Assembly: GCA_023678885.1 (NCBI GenBank)
Contig: CM042994.1
Span: 20,059,073 to 20,123,072, forward strand
Source of the DNA: Pogostemon cablin
Taxonomy: Eukaryota > Streptophyta > Magnoliopsida > Lamiales > Lamiaceae
DNA length: 64,000 nucleotides
Direction: 5' to 3'
This document shows positions 44,901 to 56,015 of this stretch, one piece after another. Each line of letters starts with the position of its first letter. Position 1 is the first letter of the stretch. The translations under genes were made by a program, and so were the position numbers. The notes under the pieces were generated by a model. It saw only the letters and a list, made by a program, of their open reading frames with translations, was not told the origin of the DNA and ran no database searches.

Positions 44901-45233
44901 GGATGTGAAGTGCAGATATCGACCAATTATTAAAATATGTTTATTATATAAGTAAAGTATGTTTATTGCTAGTTAAAATATGTTTGCAGTGAATCATCCT
45001 ATAACACCCTAAAAACATACTTTAATTAATTATTCATCATATTTTATAAAAATATATTTTAACTATAACAATGATACTTTAACAATGGGTCGATATGTCT
45101 CACATAATTACCGTCTCACAAGAGACTTTGTCTATTTAAATATATTACTACTGAATACAAAATTGAAGTAATATATCTAATATAACCCGAGTTAATATTT
45201 AATCAATAGACCACCTCACCACCCTATTTACGG
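44901..45233. other. AT-rich spacer
   Basis: I see no gene. A stretch reading ACCGTCTCACAAGAGACTTT near 45108 has the look of a MITE end common in plants, but I find no partner. Confidence 0.4.
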
Positions 45234-45842
45234 TTAATTCCAGCGATAAATATGCACATTTGAATATATAGCATTATCTACTTCAAACAAATAAGAAAAA
45301 ATAAAGCAAAGATTTATCATCGTCTCCCACTGAAAAGATGACAGCATCATCTTCGGCTCAGCCTTCCGAGGCGCTCCACTTGATTTTAGACTCAAACGCA
45401 CTGTCACCTCACAGCCGTATAATATCTCTGTTCTAAGCCTTTCTTGCTCGATTGTCGATCCCAGAATGAACAAAGAATGGTTGCTAACTCCGTAACTTTT
45501 GTCGGTAAAATTCACTTTACCGGCCAAGAAGAAGCTGTCTCCACCATTGGCTACAAGCCCGATAGAAGAAGAACCAATAGAGGATATATCTGCCCAAGAA
45601 GTCTCAGCCACAGCCCCGGCTGATGGCTTGACAGCTAGTGCTCCGGAGGCGGATGCCGATGACGATGTTGAAGCTACACCCACCAAAAGCAGCATCGAAG
45701 AGAACGGAGCCAAGGAAAGTTGTGACCTTACCATATTCGTTCTTCTATAAGTCTTGGTAACCGAAGGCACCTTCCATGGCGCGATGGGGTTTGTGAAAAC
45801 ATAGAAGGTAATACTTAATAAAGGAAAAATTATAGTCATCAA
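45234..45842 (-). CDS. Unidentified 202-codon ORF
   Basis: An open frame of 202 codons lies in sequence that is noticeably more GC-rich than its surroundings at about 45340-45770. The region before residue 100 is rich in Ala, Ser and Gly (VGVASTSSSASASGALAV). Later parts are mixed (SYGVSNHSLFILGSTIEQE). There is no recognised domain, and a signal peptide is uncertain. The opposite strand also holds an 83-codon ORF (45499-45750) with an acidic Ala/Pro/Glu-rich composition, so the true strand is not certain. It may be a captured exon or a processed fragment. I assign no function. Confidence 0.25.
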   Translation of the reverse strand: MMTIIFPLLSITFYVFTNPIAPWKVPSVTKTYRRTNMVRSQLSLAPFSSMLLLVGVASTSSSASASGALAVKPSAGAVAETSWADISSIGSSSIGLVANGGDSFFLAGKVNFTDKSYGVSNHSLFILGSTIEQERLRTEILYGCEVTVRLSLKSSGAPRKAEPKMMLSSFQWETMINLCFIFSYLFEVDNAIYSNVHIYRWN

Positions 45843-47182
45843 TTAACTATTATATACGTGAATAATTTATAACACAAATAAAATGTGATAATATTTTTAA
45901 TAAATAGTGTACATGATCAAAGGAAAGCAATATTCAATTGAATTATTTAATTAAAAAAATATAATTTTATCTACTATAAGTTCTTATAAAATATTTAACT
46001 TATATTTTAATTAAAAAATAATTAATATTTTCATTAAATATTAATAAGAACTGATTAAAAGAATGGGCATCAACGAAAATGTCACTTTTAATACTTCATT
46101 TTGAAAAAATACCACCCACTAATTTTTTTTGAAAAAAAAGCTTTTTTTAAAAAAAAAAAATTGGGACTTAATTAACCATAGTATGCGACCAACTACACCT
46201 AGTTACAGTCATGACCGCCTCTAGTCTAATTCCTATCTTGTCTGTTTCTTCTGCATGATAAAATTAATTTTAAGGCACTTTGATTGTTTCTAATTTCATA
46301 TTTTATTACTTTTCTTTTAACATCATTTTATCTTCTCCTATTTAATTAACACCATTTTATTTTCTCCTATTTTATTTTGTCTGGTTTGATTGAGTTCTTT
46401 TCTTATCATTATCTTCGTTCATCCTTATAAAACGATATAAGCACAAGTTCAAGTGTTCTTTCAATCTAAAGTTAAACTTCCTAGGGTTCAAAATTTTTAT
46501 TATTTGAGTATTTTCTATGATAACCAGGTACACTTGCTTGTGAGTTGAAAAATACACAAACTGTCACATAGGAAATATTCGTCGAAAAACTTCTATTTGG
46601 GACAACATTGGTATAATCCATTACTATTTGAGACTAAATTGAAAAGTTAAGTTTATTAGGACCTATATTGGATTCAGTAAGGTTATGAGACTAAATTAGT
46701 TTTAATCTTATGTGAAATCTAATTTTCTAGTTGAACTAGTCCAACAGGTTGAACTTCAAATTGTGCGTCTATCAGTTCGTCTAACTCCAATTATAACAAC
46801 ACTAATAATGAGAATAATAATAGGAATAAAGTTGATTGAAGAGGATGAAGTAGTCATTCAAATGTTTTATTTATTAAATATATGTCATCTGTTATAATTG
46901 TTGCGTAAATAATCATCATTTGCAAGGGTTTAATGGTTATTATTTTTATATGATATTTTAATATTTTGTGGAATACAAAGTGGAGTACCATTGTAAAATA
47001 GAAAATTCAAAATGAGTAGTCATTGCAATAGAAATAATTAAGGAATTTAAATTTCTCAAACCTTATATCAAACATAAAAAAATTGTGTATTAATACCTTT
47101 TTATTTTAGGCTAATTACATGAAAATTCCCAACCTTTTTGCCGATTGCGAATTAGTTCAAATTTTTAGATATTTACAAATAA
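45843..47182. other. Intergenic DNA, no gene seen
   Basis: AT-rich, with an A-run at about 46139-46160. Short stop-free stretches (46372-46557, 46712-46897) have no recognisable product. The last 80 bases before the outer LTR resemble a generic plant repeat (ACATGAAAATTCCCAAC). Confidence 0.45.
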
Positions 47183-49381
47183 GTACCTGATGAGAGTGAA
47201 AATTCATGTATTTTTGGGTCCGATTTGATACCTCTTTAAGTGTTTAATTGTTATTATTTGCATAAATCTTAATACTTTGAATAATTATTGACTAAAAGGT
47301 GCTTGAGAGGTATTTTGTTGTGTTCTGATAGGAAAAAGGATAAAAAAATGCAAAGTTTGAATGAAGGGTGAACTTGTGCAACATGCAAGAAAACAGAAGA
47401 TCACTTTGCATAATTTTTCTGTTTTTTTGGAAGTCCAAACTAGATGTGTGATGGTTGGAAAGATACGGAAGAGAGGGTCACGTGGGTACTAGAATCGCTT
47501 AATCAGAATTCGGATGAAGAAGTTATGTTCAAAATCGTGAGGTCGCGCAGCTGCCAGTTAGAATTCCCAAAATTCACGAAAATTACCCTCTTTTTCTTAT
47601 TTTCTTGGTGGACAAGTTATTTCCTAATCTCACATCCCTCCATATCTTCCATAATTATATTTTTCCTTATTTTTCAAGATCACATATCTCCTACTGCTTA
47701 TCTTATTCCATTCTCACACCTATATATACTTCATTCTCATCACCACATAAAAGTGTGGAGAAACCGCCTAATCTACCACCACCACATCACCTTGGGTTTT
47801 AAATCCTAATTCACCATATCTGCTTTTCATCTTCTACCCATCATCTGCCATCCATCCACCAGAGAGACGATTGGAGTTGCTACTTGGATCGGAGACGAAG
47901 ATTCCGACGGAGATCGTGATTGAAGAGTCGAATTCCTCCAAAAGGGTTTTCTACTTTACAATTATTATTTTCTACTATTTTAGAACAATGGTTAGGGTTA
48001 ATTACATCTTTGTGATTTGCCCTCATAAATTCATGGACTAAATTTCTTTGTTGGTAATGTTAGAGCGTTAATACAGTTTTGACTATGTGATTTGATTGCC
48101 TAAGACTTGGATTTATTACTTTGCAGAATGTTTATTTCCTTATTGAAGAGGATATTTTGAGACTTCATATTATTGTGTTTTGAGTTTTGATTCCTTTAAT
48201 TATTCTTGACGGTATTACTGATTGATTGTTAATAGGATTCTTTATTTCTGCATGATAGTTGTTGTTTCATGTGACAGTCTTAGGGGATTTGCCTATAATT
48301 CCTAAGAGTGTTAGACAATCAATTTGGAATATTAATTACTTGGTAAAACATCATTATTAAGTAATTGGTAAGGAGACAAAAAGGGTTAATAATTTAGTAC
48401 ATAGAAAGGGAAGTCTAGTGCTCTAGCCTTTGATGGAATTTAGCATGAAGTACCTTGTTCTTAGTCTCATTTTTTTTATCAAAATGAATTAGAGTAAAAG
48501 ACTCTATCGTTGTTGTACACGTGTGACCAAGTAACAAAATTTATAAGTATGTCGTCCCAAGGAAAAGTAAACTCATAGTTGTATCCGGATTTGTCATTGA
48601 TTGTGTTTTGTAAGAGTGACAAGATTGAAGGTTTGGTTTTATACTACTTATTATTCTAATCAATTAACTAAGAAATCAATTAATAACTAATTGTATCAAA
48701 TATCAAACAAGTAACAAGATGAATGGAATGGATAGAATGTATCTAAGAAGAGAGGAAGGCTAATCATACTCATGATTAAGAAACTAGTTAGATATGCATG
48801 ACTCTTAATATTAAACTTAATTAATTATGGACTAAAAGCAATCATGTTTTTACCCCTAATCCCTATGGCCAAGGAAATTAGATTCTCGACTCTTTGACAA
48901 GTCTAAATCTACTAAGATTGTTCTTACTCTCAATTTTCTTAAGGTACTATGATCATAAGTTTGGTTCTTTTCACTCAATTTCTTAAGTGTCCCCCTATGA
49001 ATGTTCTAAGCATAAGAAGGATATGACCTACCTCCCCTCACACTAACATGCATGCACATCTTTATATATGATTCAATTAAACCACTAATCATAATATTGG
49101 AATGGACATCCTAACACTATGAATAGAGCATTTAATCACACAAGTATTGAAATGAAACATGATTCATTAATCATAAAAGGAAGTCCAAAATTAAATCAAT
49201 TCAACATCTTAACTCCTACATATCTAGCATTCTTCTCAACCAATCATATGATTAGCCCTACTATAGGACTATCAACTATACATCATGTTCAAATCAATAC
49301 ACTCATTGGCTTGCTCCATTTGAGCCAAAATATGAAGAAAAATAACAATTGAAGAGTAGATTGACTTCCCTTTTGTGAAGA

Positions 49382-50459
49382 TGGCTTCCTTCTCTCCAAC
49401 ATGCTAAAATCTTCAATCATTGATGAATTCCTCTTCTTAGATTGGTGGATGGATAGATTTATGGATGAATTTGAGAAGATCAAGTGGATTGGATGGATGA
49501 AGTGAAGGGTGGAAGAGATGGAGATGAATGTGTGTGATTTTTGGTGTTTAGTGTGTGTGGAAACTGCTCCAAAATAATTCCTCTCTCTAATTTTCACACC
49601 AATTGAGTATTTAAACCCCTTGGGAACTTCTAGAAGCTTCTGGAATTTTTTGATTTTTTTCCTGCTTTTTACCCAGCTCGACTCGAGCTGCAACTCGAGC
49701 TACTGCCTGTCAAGTTGAGTTGCATGACTCTACAAACTAGACAATCCCCTGAACCTCCTCCTTGATCATGCTATAATCTTCAACTAATGATGAATTCCTC
49801 TTCTTAGATTGGTAGATGGATGGATTAATGGATGGATTTGAGGAGATCAAGTAGATTGGATGGATGAAGGGGAAGAGATATAGATGAATGTGTGTGATTT
49901 TGGTGTCTAGTGTGTGTGGAAACTGATCCAAAATGATTCCTCTCTCAAATTTTCTCACCAATTGAGTATTTAAACCCCTTGGGAAACTTCTAGAAGCTTC
50001 TAGAATTTTCTGATTTTTTTCTGCTTTTTACCCAGCTCGACTCGAGCTGCAACTCGAGCTACTGCCTGTCAAGTTGAGTTGCATGACTCTGCAAACTAGA
50101 GAATCCCCTGAACCTCCTCCTTGATCATGCTATAATCTTCAACCAATGATGAATTCCTCTTCTTAGATTGATAGATGGATGGATTAATGGATGGATTTGA
50201 GGAGATCAAGTGGATTGGATGGATGAAGGGGAAGAGATAGAGATGAATGTGTGTGATTTTAGTGTCTAGTGTGTGTGGAAACTGATCCAAAATTATTCAT
50301 CTCTCTAATTTTCTCACCAATTGAGTATTTAAACCCCTTGGGAAACTTCTAGAAGCTTCTAGAATTTTTTGATTTTTTTCCTGCTTTTTACCCAGCTCGA
50401 CTCGAGCTGTAACTCGAGCTACTACCTGTCAAGTCGAGTTGCATGACTCTGCAAACTGG
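49382..50459 (-). repeat. Three 359-360-bp tandem repeats within the solo LTR
   Basis: The copies are 49382-49740, 49741-50099 and 50100-50459. Each has GATGAATTCCTCTTCTTAGA, a GATGGAT-rich block, TATTTAAACCCCTTGGGAA, CTTCTAGAAGCTTCT and a CTCGAG-rich end. TATTTAAACC sits where an LTR TATA box would be (on the minus strand it reads TTTAAATA), so promoter-like sequence may be triplicated. Confidence 0.92.
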
Positions 50460-50775
50460 ACAATCCCCTGAACCTAGCTCGACTCGAGTTGCAAGTCGAG
50501 TTACGTCTTGCAACTCGAGTTGGCTCACTAGACAAATTTTGGACGTTGTTCTGCCCCAACTCGACTTGTTCTGACACAGCTCGGCTCGAGTTGGGTAACT
50601 CGAGCTCTCGCCTGTCAATTTGACTCGGCACCAAACTCGACTCGAGTTGCAAGTGGAGTTGGACATTACAACTCGAGTTGAGCTACTGGACACATTCTGC
50701 CTTTGCTCGACCCTCAATTTGACTCGAGTTGCAAGTCGAGTAAGACCTTGCAACTCGAGTTTGGGTGTCTTTCAG
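50460..50775. repeat. CTCGAG palindrome field in the solo LTR
   Basis: Many copies of the palindromic core ACTCGAGT / AACTCGAGTT and of GACTCGAG or CTCGACTC occur within 300 bases, mixed with GTTGCAAGTCGAGT. The same vocabulary returns at 51750-52110 and 58425-58805 in the inner element's LTRs and more weakly at 5590-5660. Confidence 0.85.
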
Positions 50776-51447
50776 CCCGTTTCAGCTCCCGACTCAGTTT
50801 TGCTCTGTTTTTGACCTATTTCACATACATTTAAGCTCATTTCACACATTTATCAACATGTACACATCTCTCCCAATTAACACAAAACTCTACCAAAAGT
50901 TACACAAATATGAATACAAACATACGAATATCCACAAATAAAGACACTAAAATATAGGTGAAAATGACAACGATCATACCTATAGAGAGAGTGAAAGTTA
51001 ATTCCTTATCGATCCTAGGATTTGGAGCTCACTATAAGTGTCAGATTCTACCTGATCAAGGAGATTTAACTAAGCTTAGTGATCCTCTTATAAACGTCAG
51101 CAGACAATTAATTTGGGTCTAGATAAATTAGTTACATAGTTAAGCTGTTAGCCCGAACATTATCAATTCTCCATTCTTGAACTTTTAAATCAAATTCTCT
51201 TGCGTGATTTATTTTATTTTATAATTAATTTAATTGTTTGATTTAATTTCTAATTAGTTTAATTAATATCCTTTCAAAAACCCCCGAATTTGTCTTGCAG
51301 TTGATTTATCATTAGTAGAATTCCTTCTTAAATTTGTAACTATCCCATGGGTTCAATAATTTAACTTGATCACACGTGCACTACAATTGATTCCTTATAC
51401 TTGAGGGCGAGATTCATATTTGTCTAAAGAAAATAGCGATCAAGTTC

Positions 51448-51467
51448 TTGGCGCCGCCTGTCGGGGA
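51448..51467 (+). other. Primer-binding site of the outer Gypsy element
   Basis: TTGGCGCCGCCTGTCGGGGA five bases after the LTR end has the TGGCGCC...GGGGA form of plant Gypsy primer-binding sites. I did not confirm which tRNA it pairs with. The leader then runs to 51549, where the inner element is inserted. Confidence 0.75.
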
Positions 51468-51554
51468 TAGTTTATAGATTTAAATTTAGTTCTATAGTGA
51501 TTTATTTTCTTGTAGGACGTTAAATTTTATTTGCTTTAAATTTTATTTGTTATC

Positions 51555-53305
51555 TGATGAGTGATATTTTTACCTAAATTTTAGTATTTTTTTAGATCCG
51601 TTTTCATATTATTTTATCCGTATTTTATGTATTATTTGGTTGTGTTATGTGTTTTTATGGAAATGTGTGAGAATGAGCTTAAACATGTTAAAAATAGGTA
51701 AAAATAAAGCAAAAATAAAAACGAGCAAGAAATGGGCTGAAAACAAGCTTACTCGACTTGCAAGACCCAACTCGAGTCGAGTTGAGGTCCGTAGAAGGTC
51801 AGAATGTATACAGTGAGACCACTCGACTTGCAAGACCCAACTCGTCTTGCAACTCAAGTCGTGTTGAGGCTAATCCAAGTCGAGTTGCATGTCGTGTTGA
51901 GCAGAAAAGGTATCCAGTGAGCCAACTCGAGTTGTCAAGTCGTAACTCGACTTGCAACTCGAGTCGAGTTTGGTTCCAAAGGTTTTCCAATTTTAGAGCC
52001 TCGCAAAATGACCGAACAGGCGAGTGCATGAGTTGCTAACACGAGTCGAGCTAGGTCAGCATGAGTTACACGCAATGTAACTCAACTCGTGTTGCAACTC
52101 GAGTTGGGAAGGCCAACTCGTGTTGCATGCTTTTGGGCCAAAATTCAGGGCTTTCACTTTCTAGTGCATGACAATGTGTGTAAAAAGCCCAGTTGATGCA
52201 AAATTCGAGGCCCAAGTTTGGAAGAGGTGTAAATACTCTCAAGTTCAATATTTGAAGAGATTCCATAAGGGCTTCACTTGGACACACACATCACACACAA
52301 TTTCCTCAATTTCACACCATCATCTTCATCCATTCACCATCCATTCCATCTATCTTCATCCAACCATCAAAATCACCATCCATTTGAGGAAAAGAAGCAA
52401 GGAAGAGGAGAATTGCAAAGGGAAGAAGAAGATCACCATTGGAGCCATCCAAGGGAGTTTTCATCAACACTTTGTATTGAAACCTTATTGTTTATCATGT
52501 TTTGTAAAGATTTTAATGTCTATGTTGATTTTCTTTTGAATATGGTAGGCTAATCTCCCTTGTGAGATTAGCAACATGAGAATTGTTGGATAATTTTGGG
52601 ATTTGTGTATTTAAATTCATATGTTGATTGGGTTAATTGATTTTCTATCATTGATGCTGTAGATCTTGATGTTTATGATGATTTGTGTGGTTTGTTGTTT
52701 CAAACATATGATTAGATTGAGAAGTCAATTGCATATTTAGGATAATTAATTAAATCATTTTGTCATATACCTCATATGCATTATAGATCTTAAAGAGATA
52801 AAGATGTCCTTTAGGATTTAGAACCCTTTGATAGGACATCCATTGGTTTGATCGAGAGGTTGATTAATCGTGTGAAAGGACTCTCATTTCAAGCTTAGTA
52901 CCTAGTTGAAATTGTTTGAGTGAGAACCAATCCATTGAGCTAATTGAGATTCATATCATATCCATCTTGAGAGGGAGTTTAGGTGAACTTAGTGTTGATT
53001 CTTAGTCTTATACCCATGACTCATATGAATTTGATGCATTTATCCTAGGATTTCCGTTTCTTAATTGTTGTTAATCTCACTTTTACTTAATTTGGAAAAC
53101 CACTCTTCATTTATCTATCTTGTTTGTTTATCATTGCTTGCTTGCTTTGATTGATTTTATTTACTTGTTTGATCACTCAATCTATTGATGATTTATCTCT
53201 ATAAAATTACAAGAAACGTGATATCGCTTAAGCACTAGTACCTTCCTCCATGTGGTTCGATAAATTCTTGAATTGGTCATCCCAACTACAAATTATGGCC
53301 AATCA
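51555..53305 (+). mobile_element. 5' LTR of the inner Gypsy element
   Basis: The 1751-bp LTR runs from TGATGAGTGATATT to GGCCAATCA. It shares the CTCGAG/TCGAGTTG word field (about 51750-52110), the TCACCATC-rich transcribed-leader-like block at about 52310-52400, and GGTAGGCTAATCTCC with the LTR at 58228. Confidence 0.92.
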
Positions 53306-53307
53306 AA

Positions 53308-53325
53308 TGGCGCCATTGCCGGGGA
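53308..53325 (+). other. Primer-binding site of the inner Gypsy element
   Basis: TGGCGCCATTGCCGGGGA two bases after the LTR closely matches the TGGCGCCGTTGCCGGGGA form common in plant Athila/Tat-like elements. Confidence 0.85.
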
Positions 53326-53457
53326 GGCAACGGTTGCTAGTAGCTTGAAGAAGGATCGTTTTAAGTAATCTTAATAGGGATATTTTTTATTTTATTTTCT
53401 ATTTGTTATTTGCTTTTGAAAACTTTGGTTCTAACTTCTCTTTTTTTGTGAAGGTGT

Positions 53458-55380
53458 ATGCAAACGAGGTCAAGGGGGACACAATTAGAGCCTATTGACT
53501 TAGAAATCAAGCAAACTTTTTGAAGAAGGAGAAAGGAGAACAAATCAAAAGAGAGTGATCAAATGGAGAATTTTCAAGGTGATAATCGTGTGAAAATAGA
53601 GCATGATGGGGAAGGCGGACAACAAGTGAACGTGCAAGACCAAGCACCTCAATTTAATGTCAACCCTCCTTAACATGCCTATCAAAATTTTGGAACTATA
53701 AAAATCAAGCTTTGCTTCAACAAATGGTGCAACAAGCTTTACTTCAACAAGGCTTTCCACAAGCTTATGCTCCTCCTCAAAAAGCATATGTGTCACCACC
53801 ACCACCTCCGGTGCAACATGAAATTCATAATGATCAAAGGGTGATTCGAGATTTCTTCATGCCGAGGGCCATGCCACATATGATGGGTCCACCAATCAAT
53901 GCCAACAACTTTGAAATTAAAGCGGGCTTGATTTCTTTGGTGAGAGACCAACAATTTGGTGGAACCTCGAATGAGGATCCTAATGCTCATCTAGCTTAAT
54001 TTGTTGAGATTGCCAACACCATGAAGATGAATAGGGTGAGTGAGGATTGTATTAGGATAAGATTATTTTCATTCTCGTTGAGGGATCGTGCTCGAACATA
54101 GCTATCCACCATAAAGTTTTAAAGATATGCTTCACAAGTGTCCACAACATGGTTTTTCAAAAAATCAACAAGTAGGATTTTTCTATCAAGGATTAGTGAA
54201 TGGACAAAGAGTGCTTGTTGATGCTTTGGCTAGTGGATCCGTACTTGGAGTGACTCCGGAAAGGGCTGTAAGAATTTTTGATGAAATTACTACAAATGTT
54301 TATCAATGGCCATCGGAAAGAGTAAGTGGATGCTATGGATTTGAGAATTTTGATTAAGGACAATAGTTTAGTGTGAAAAGTTTGAATGTTGAGCCAAGTG
54401 TGCCAAGTGTTGAAATGATAGCAGCGGAGGTCTTGAGATAAATGAGCTTGAACCAAGGTGTGAACAATCAAGGAGCTAATATGGTTGAAAGTCAAGTTGA
54501 TCAAGGTGTGCTTCCTCCGAATAGTGTGAGTGGAGAGCAATGGGCTAAGTCTATGCCAAGGATTGAAGATGTACTCTGCATGCAAGGAAGGGGTTGCCAA
54601 GGGAATTACCAAAATAATTTCCAAGGTAATTTTCAACCTAAGCAAGGAGGAGGTTTTAACAATCAAGGTGGTGGAAGTTCTTATCCACAATAAATGAGAC
54701 AAGACAACTTTTCCTACTCTAACTCAAACAATGTGGTTGCTTATCCTCCGGGATATCATCCGGGGGCTAAGGCACCAAACAATGAGGGGAAAACAACGAC
54801 CGACGAACTCTTTGAAAATTGATTGCATCGAACAAAGCTCAAGAGAAATCAAGAAGAGCTCAAGATGAAGTTTGGAGAAAAGCCGAAGAAGCAAATGAAA
54901 AGAGACTCAAAGATTTAGAATATAATGTTGGACAAATTGCAAGTGCTTTGAGTACTCAACAAAAAAAAGTTTCCAGCCACAATCGAAGTTAATCTGAAAG
55001 CTCAATGTTTGTTAGTTGATATGAAAGAGAAACAAAAGGATAAAGAAGGGTTTGTGTAATGCAAGGTTGGTGAAGAAAATGAAGAGATAAGTAAGAAAGA
55101 AGAGAAGGGGTCTAAATGGATACCTAAGTGGAAAAGGGTGCAAGAGGAAAAGAAAGTGGAGGAGAAGGTCAAAGTAGAGGAATACAAATGTGACTATTAG
55201 GGTATTCCGATCACTCCATTCCCTATTTCATATCCACAAATGTTTGTTAAGGAGGAGAAGAAAAGGAGTTTGAAGAGCATGTGAAAGTTCTTAAGAAAAA
55301 GTATGAGGAGAAAAAGAAAGAAGAGCTACTCGAAACAAGTTAATTGGTGCATAAGGAGAGGCCTACTTAAGTTGGTGATC
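53458..55380 (+). pseudogene. Gypsy gag, broken (inner element)
   Basis: It starts MQTRSRGTQLEPIDLEI, a form shared by Athila/Tat-like gag, and meets a stop after 21 codons. The capsid (Retrotrans_gag) domain is recognisable at 53860-54350: NNFEIKAGLISLV, QFGGTSNEDPNAHLA, IRIRLFSFSLRDRA, then CPQHGFSKNQQVGFFYQGL and PSERVSG. Gln/Asn/Gly-rich (54440-54700) and Lys/Glu-rich (54830-55340) linkers follow. A zinc knuckle is not visible. At least six stops or shifts disable the frame. Confidence 0.8.
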
Positions 55381-56015
55381 CGGGTAAGTTCATAATCCCA
55401 TGTGATTTTGAAGGGAAAGAAATTATTGATGCATTGTGTGACTTGGAGGCGAGCGTCAATGTGATATCTCATGCTACTTTCAAGAACCTTGAAATGGGAG
55501 AGCTCAAGCCTACTACTATCCATCTTGAGGTGGTAAATGGAGATGTTGTTAAGCCACTAGGGGTAGTTGAAGACGTGGAGGTGAAAGTGAAGGGGCTAGT
55601 TTTCCCGGTTGATTTCATGGTGTTGGAAGTGAAGGCAGACCCTCAAATTCCACTTATTTCGGGAAGGTCATTTCTAGCTACGGGAAGAGCAAAAATTGAT
55701 GTTGGTAGAGAAGAGCTTTCCTTGAGCTCAAAAGGAAAGAGGGTTACATTCTTATGTAACAAAGAAAAAGGAATCAAGTCTTATTTGAAGCCTCCGGATG
55801 ATTTTATGGATCATGATTTTCTTCTCTTTGACAACTTAAATTCATTTCTTCATGATTATATGAAAATGTCAAATTCTAACTTGTCTTCTTGTGACATTGA
55901 TAGGAAGAAAGCATCGGAGCTCGATTGGAAAATAGACAAAGGAGAAAGAGGAAGTCCACTAGAATCACTTCTCGATGATGATTTGATGCTTGTAAGCAAG
56001 AATGGTGAAGTTTAG
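55381..56015 (+). pseudogene. Gypsy aspartic protease with a damaged active site (inner element)
   Basis: The frame encodes a retropepsin-like domain of Athila/Tat type: the active-site region DALCDLEASVNVIS, then KPLGVVEDVEVKVKGLVFPVDF, VLEVKADPQIPLISGRSFL and RAKIDVGREELSL. The usual active-site triplet neighbourhood is D-L-G-A-S, and here Gly is replaced by Glu (GAG), which should prevent activity. The open frame after the active site is long (55434-56015) and ends without any RT domain. Confidence 0.85.

Larger units (their letters stand above)
48456..50976 (-). mobile_element. Solo Gypsy LTR (2.5 kb) nested in the outer LTR
   Basis: On the minus strand it starts TGATCGTTGTCATTTTCACC at 50976 and ends AAGAACA at 48456. 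A perfect 5-bp repeat TACCT flanks it (48451-48455 and 50977-50981). It is one LTR only, with no internal region, and contains three 360-bp tandem repeats and a field of CTCGAG words. Its 5' end matches the LTR fragment at 5574-5845. Confidence 0.85.
47188..51442 (+). mobile_element. 5' LTR of the outer Gypsy element, interrupted
   Basis: The LTR starts TGATGAGAGTGAAAATTC at 47188 and ends GCGATCA at 51442, just before a primer-binding site. Positions 48456-50981 are a nested insertion plus one copy of its duplication. Without them the LTR is about 1.73 kb, close to the 1.75 kb of the inner element. The two halves join as ATGAAGTACCT / ATAGAGAGAGTG. The other LTR lies outside the window, so age and target duplication cannot be judged. 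Confidence 0.8.

Noticed and set aside
45499..45750. Arabinogalactan-like protein on the plus strand
   Set aside because: Ala/Pro/Glu-rich composition alone is not enough. There is no signal peptide, no fasciclin domain and no upstream exon, and the minus-strand frame is longer.
47444..47809. 121-codon plus-strand ORF
   Set aside because: It lies inside the 5' LTR of the outer Gypsy element in the CACC/ATCC-rich transcribed part. No protein similarity is recognisable.
50388..50753. 121-codon minus-strand ORF rich in Thr/Arg/Val/Glu
   Set aside because: It is a by-product of the CTCGAG/CAACTC word field in a solo LTR. The other frames are similarly open and none resembles a protein.
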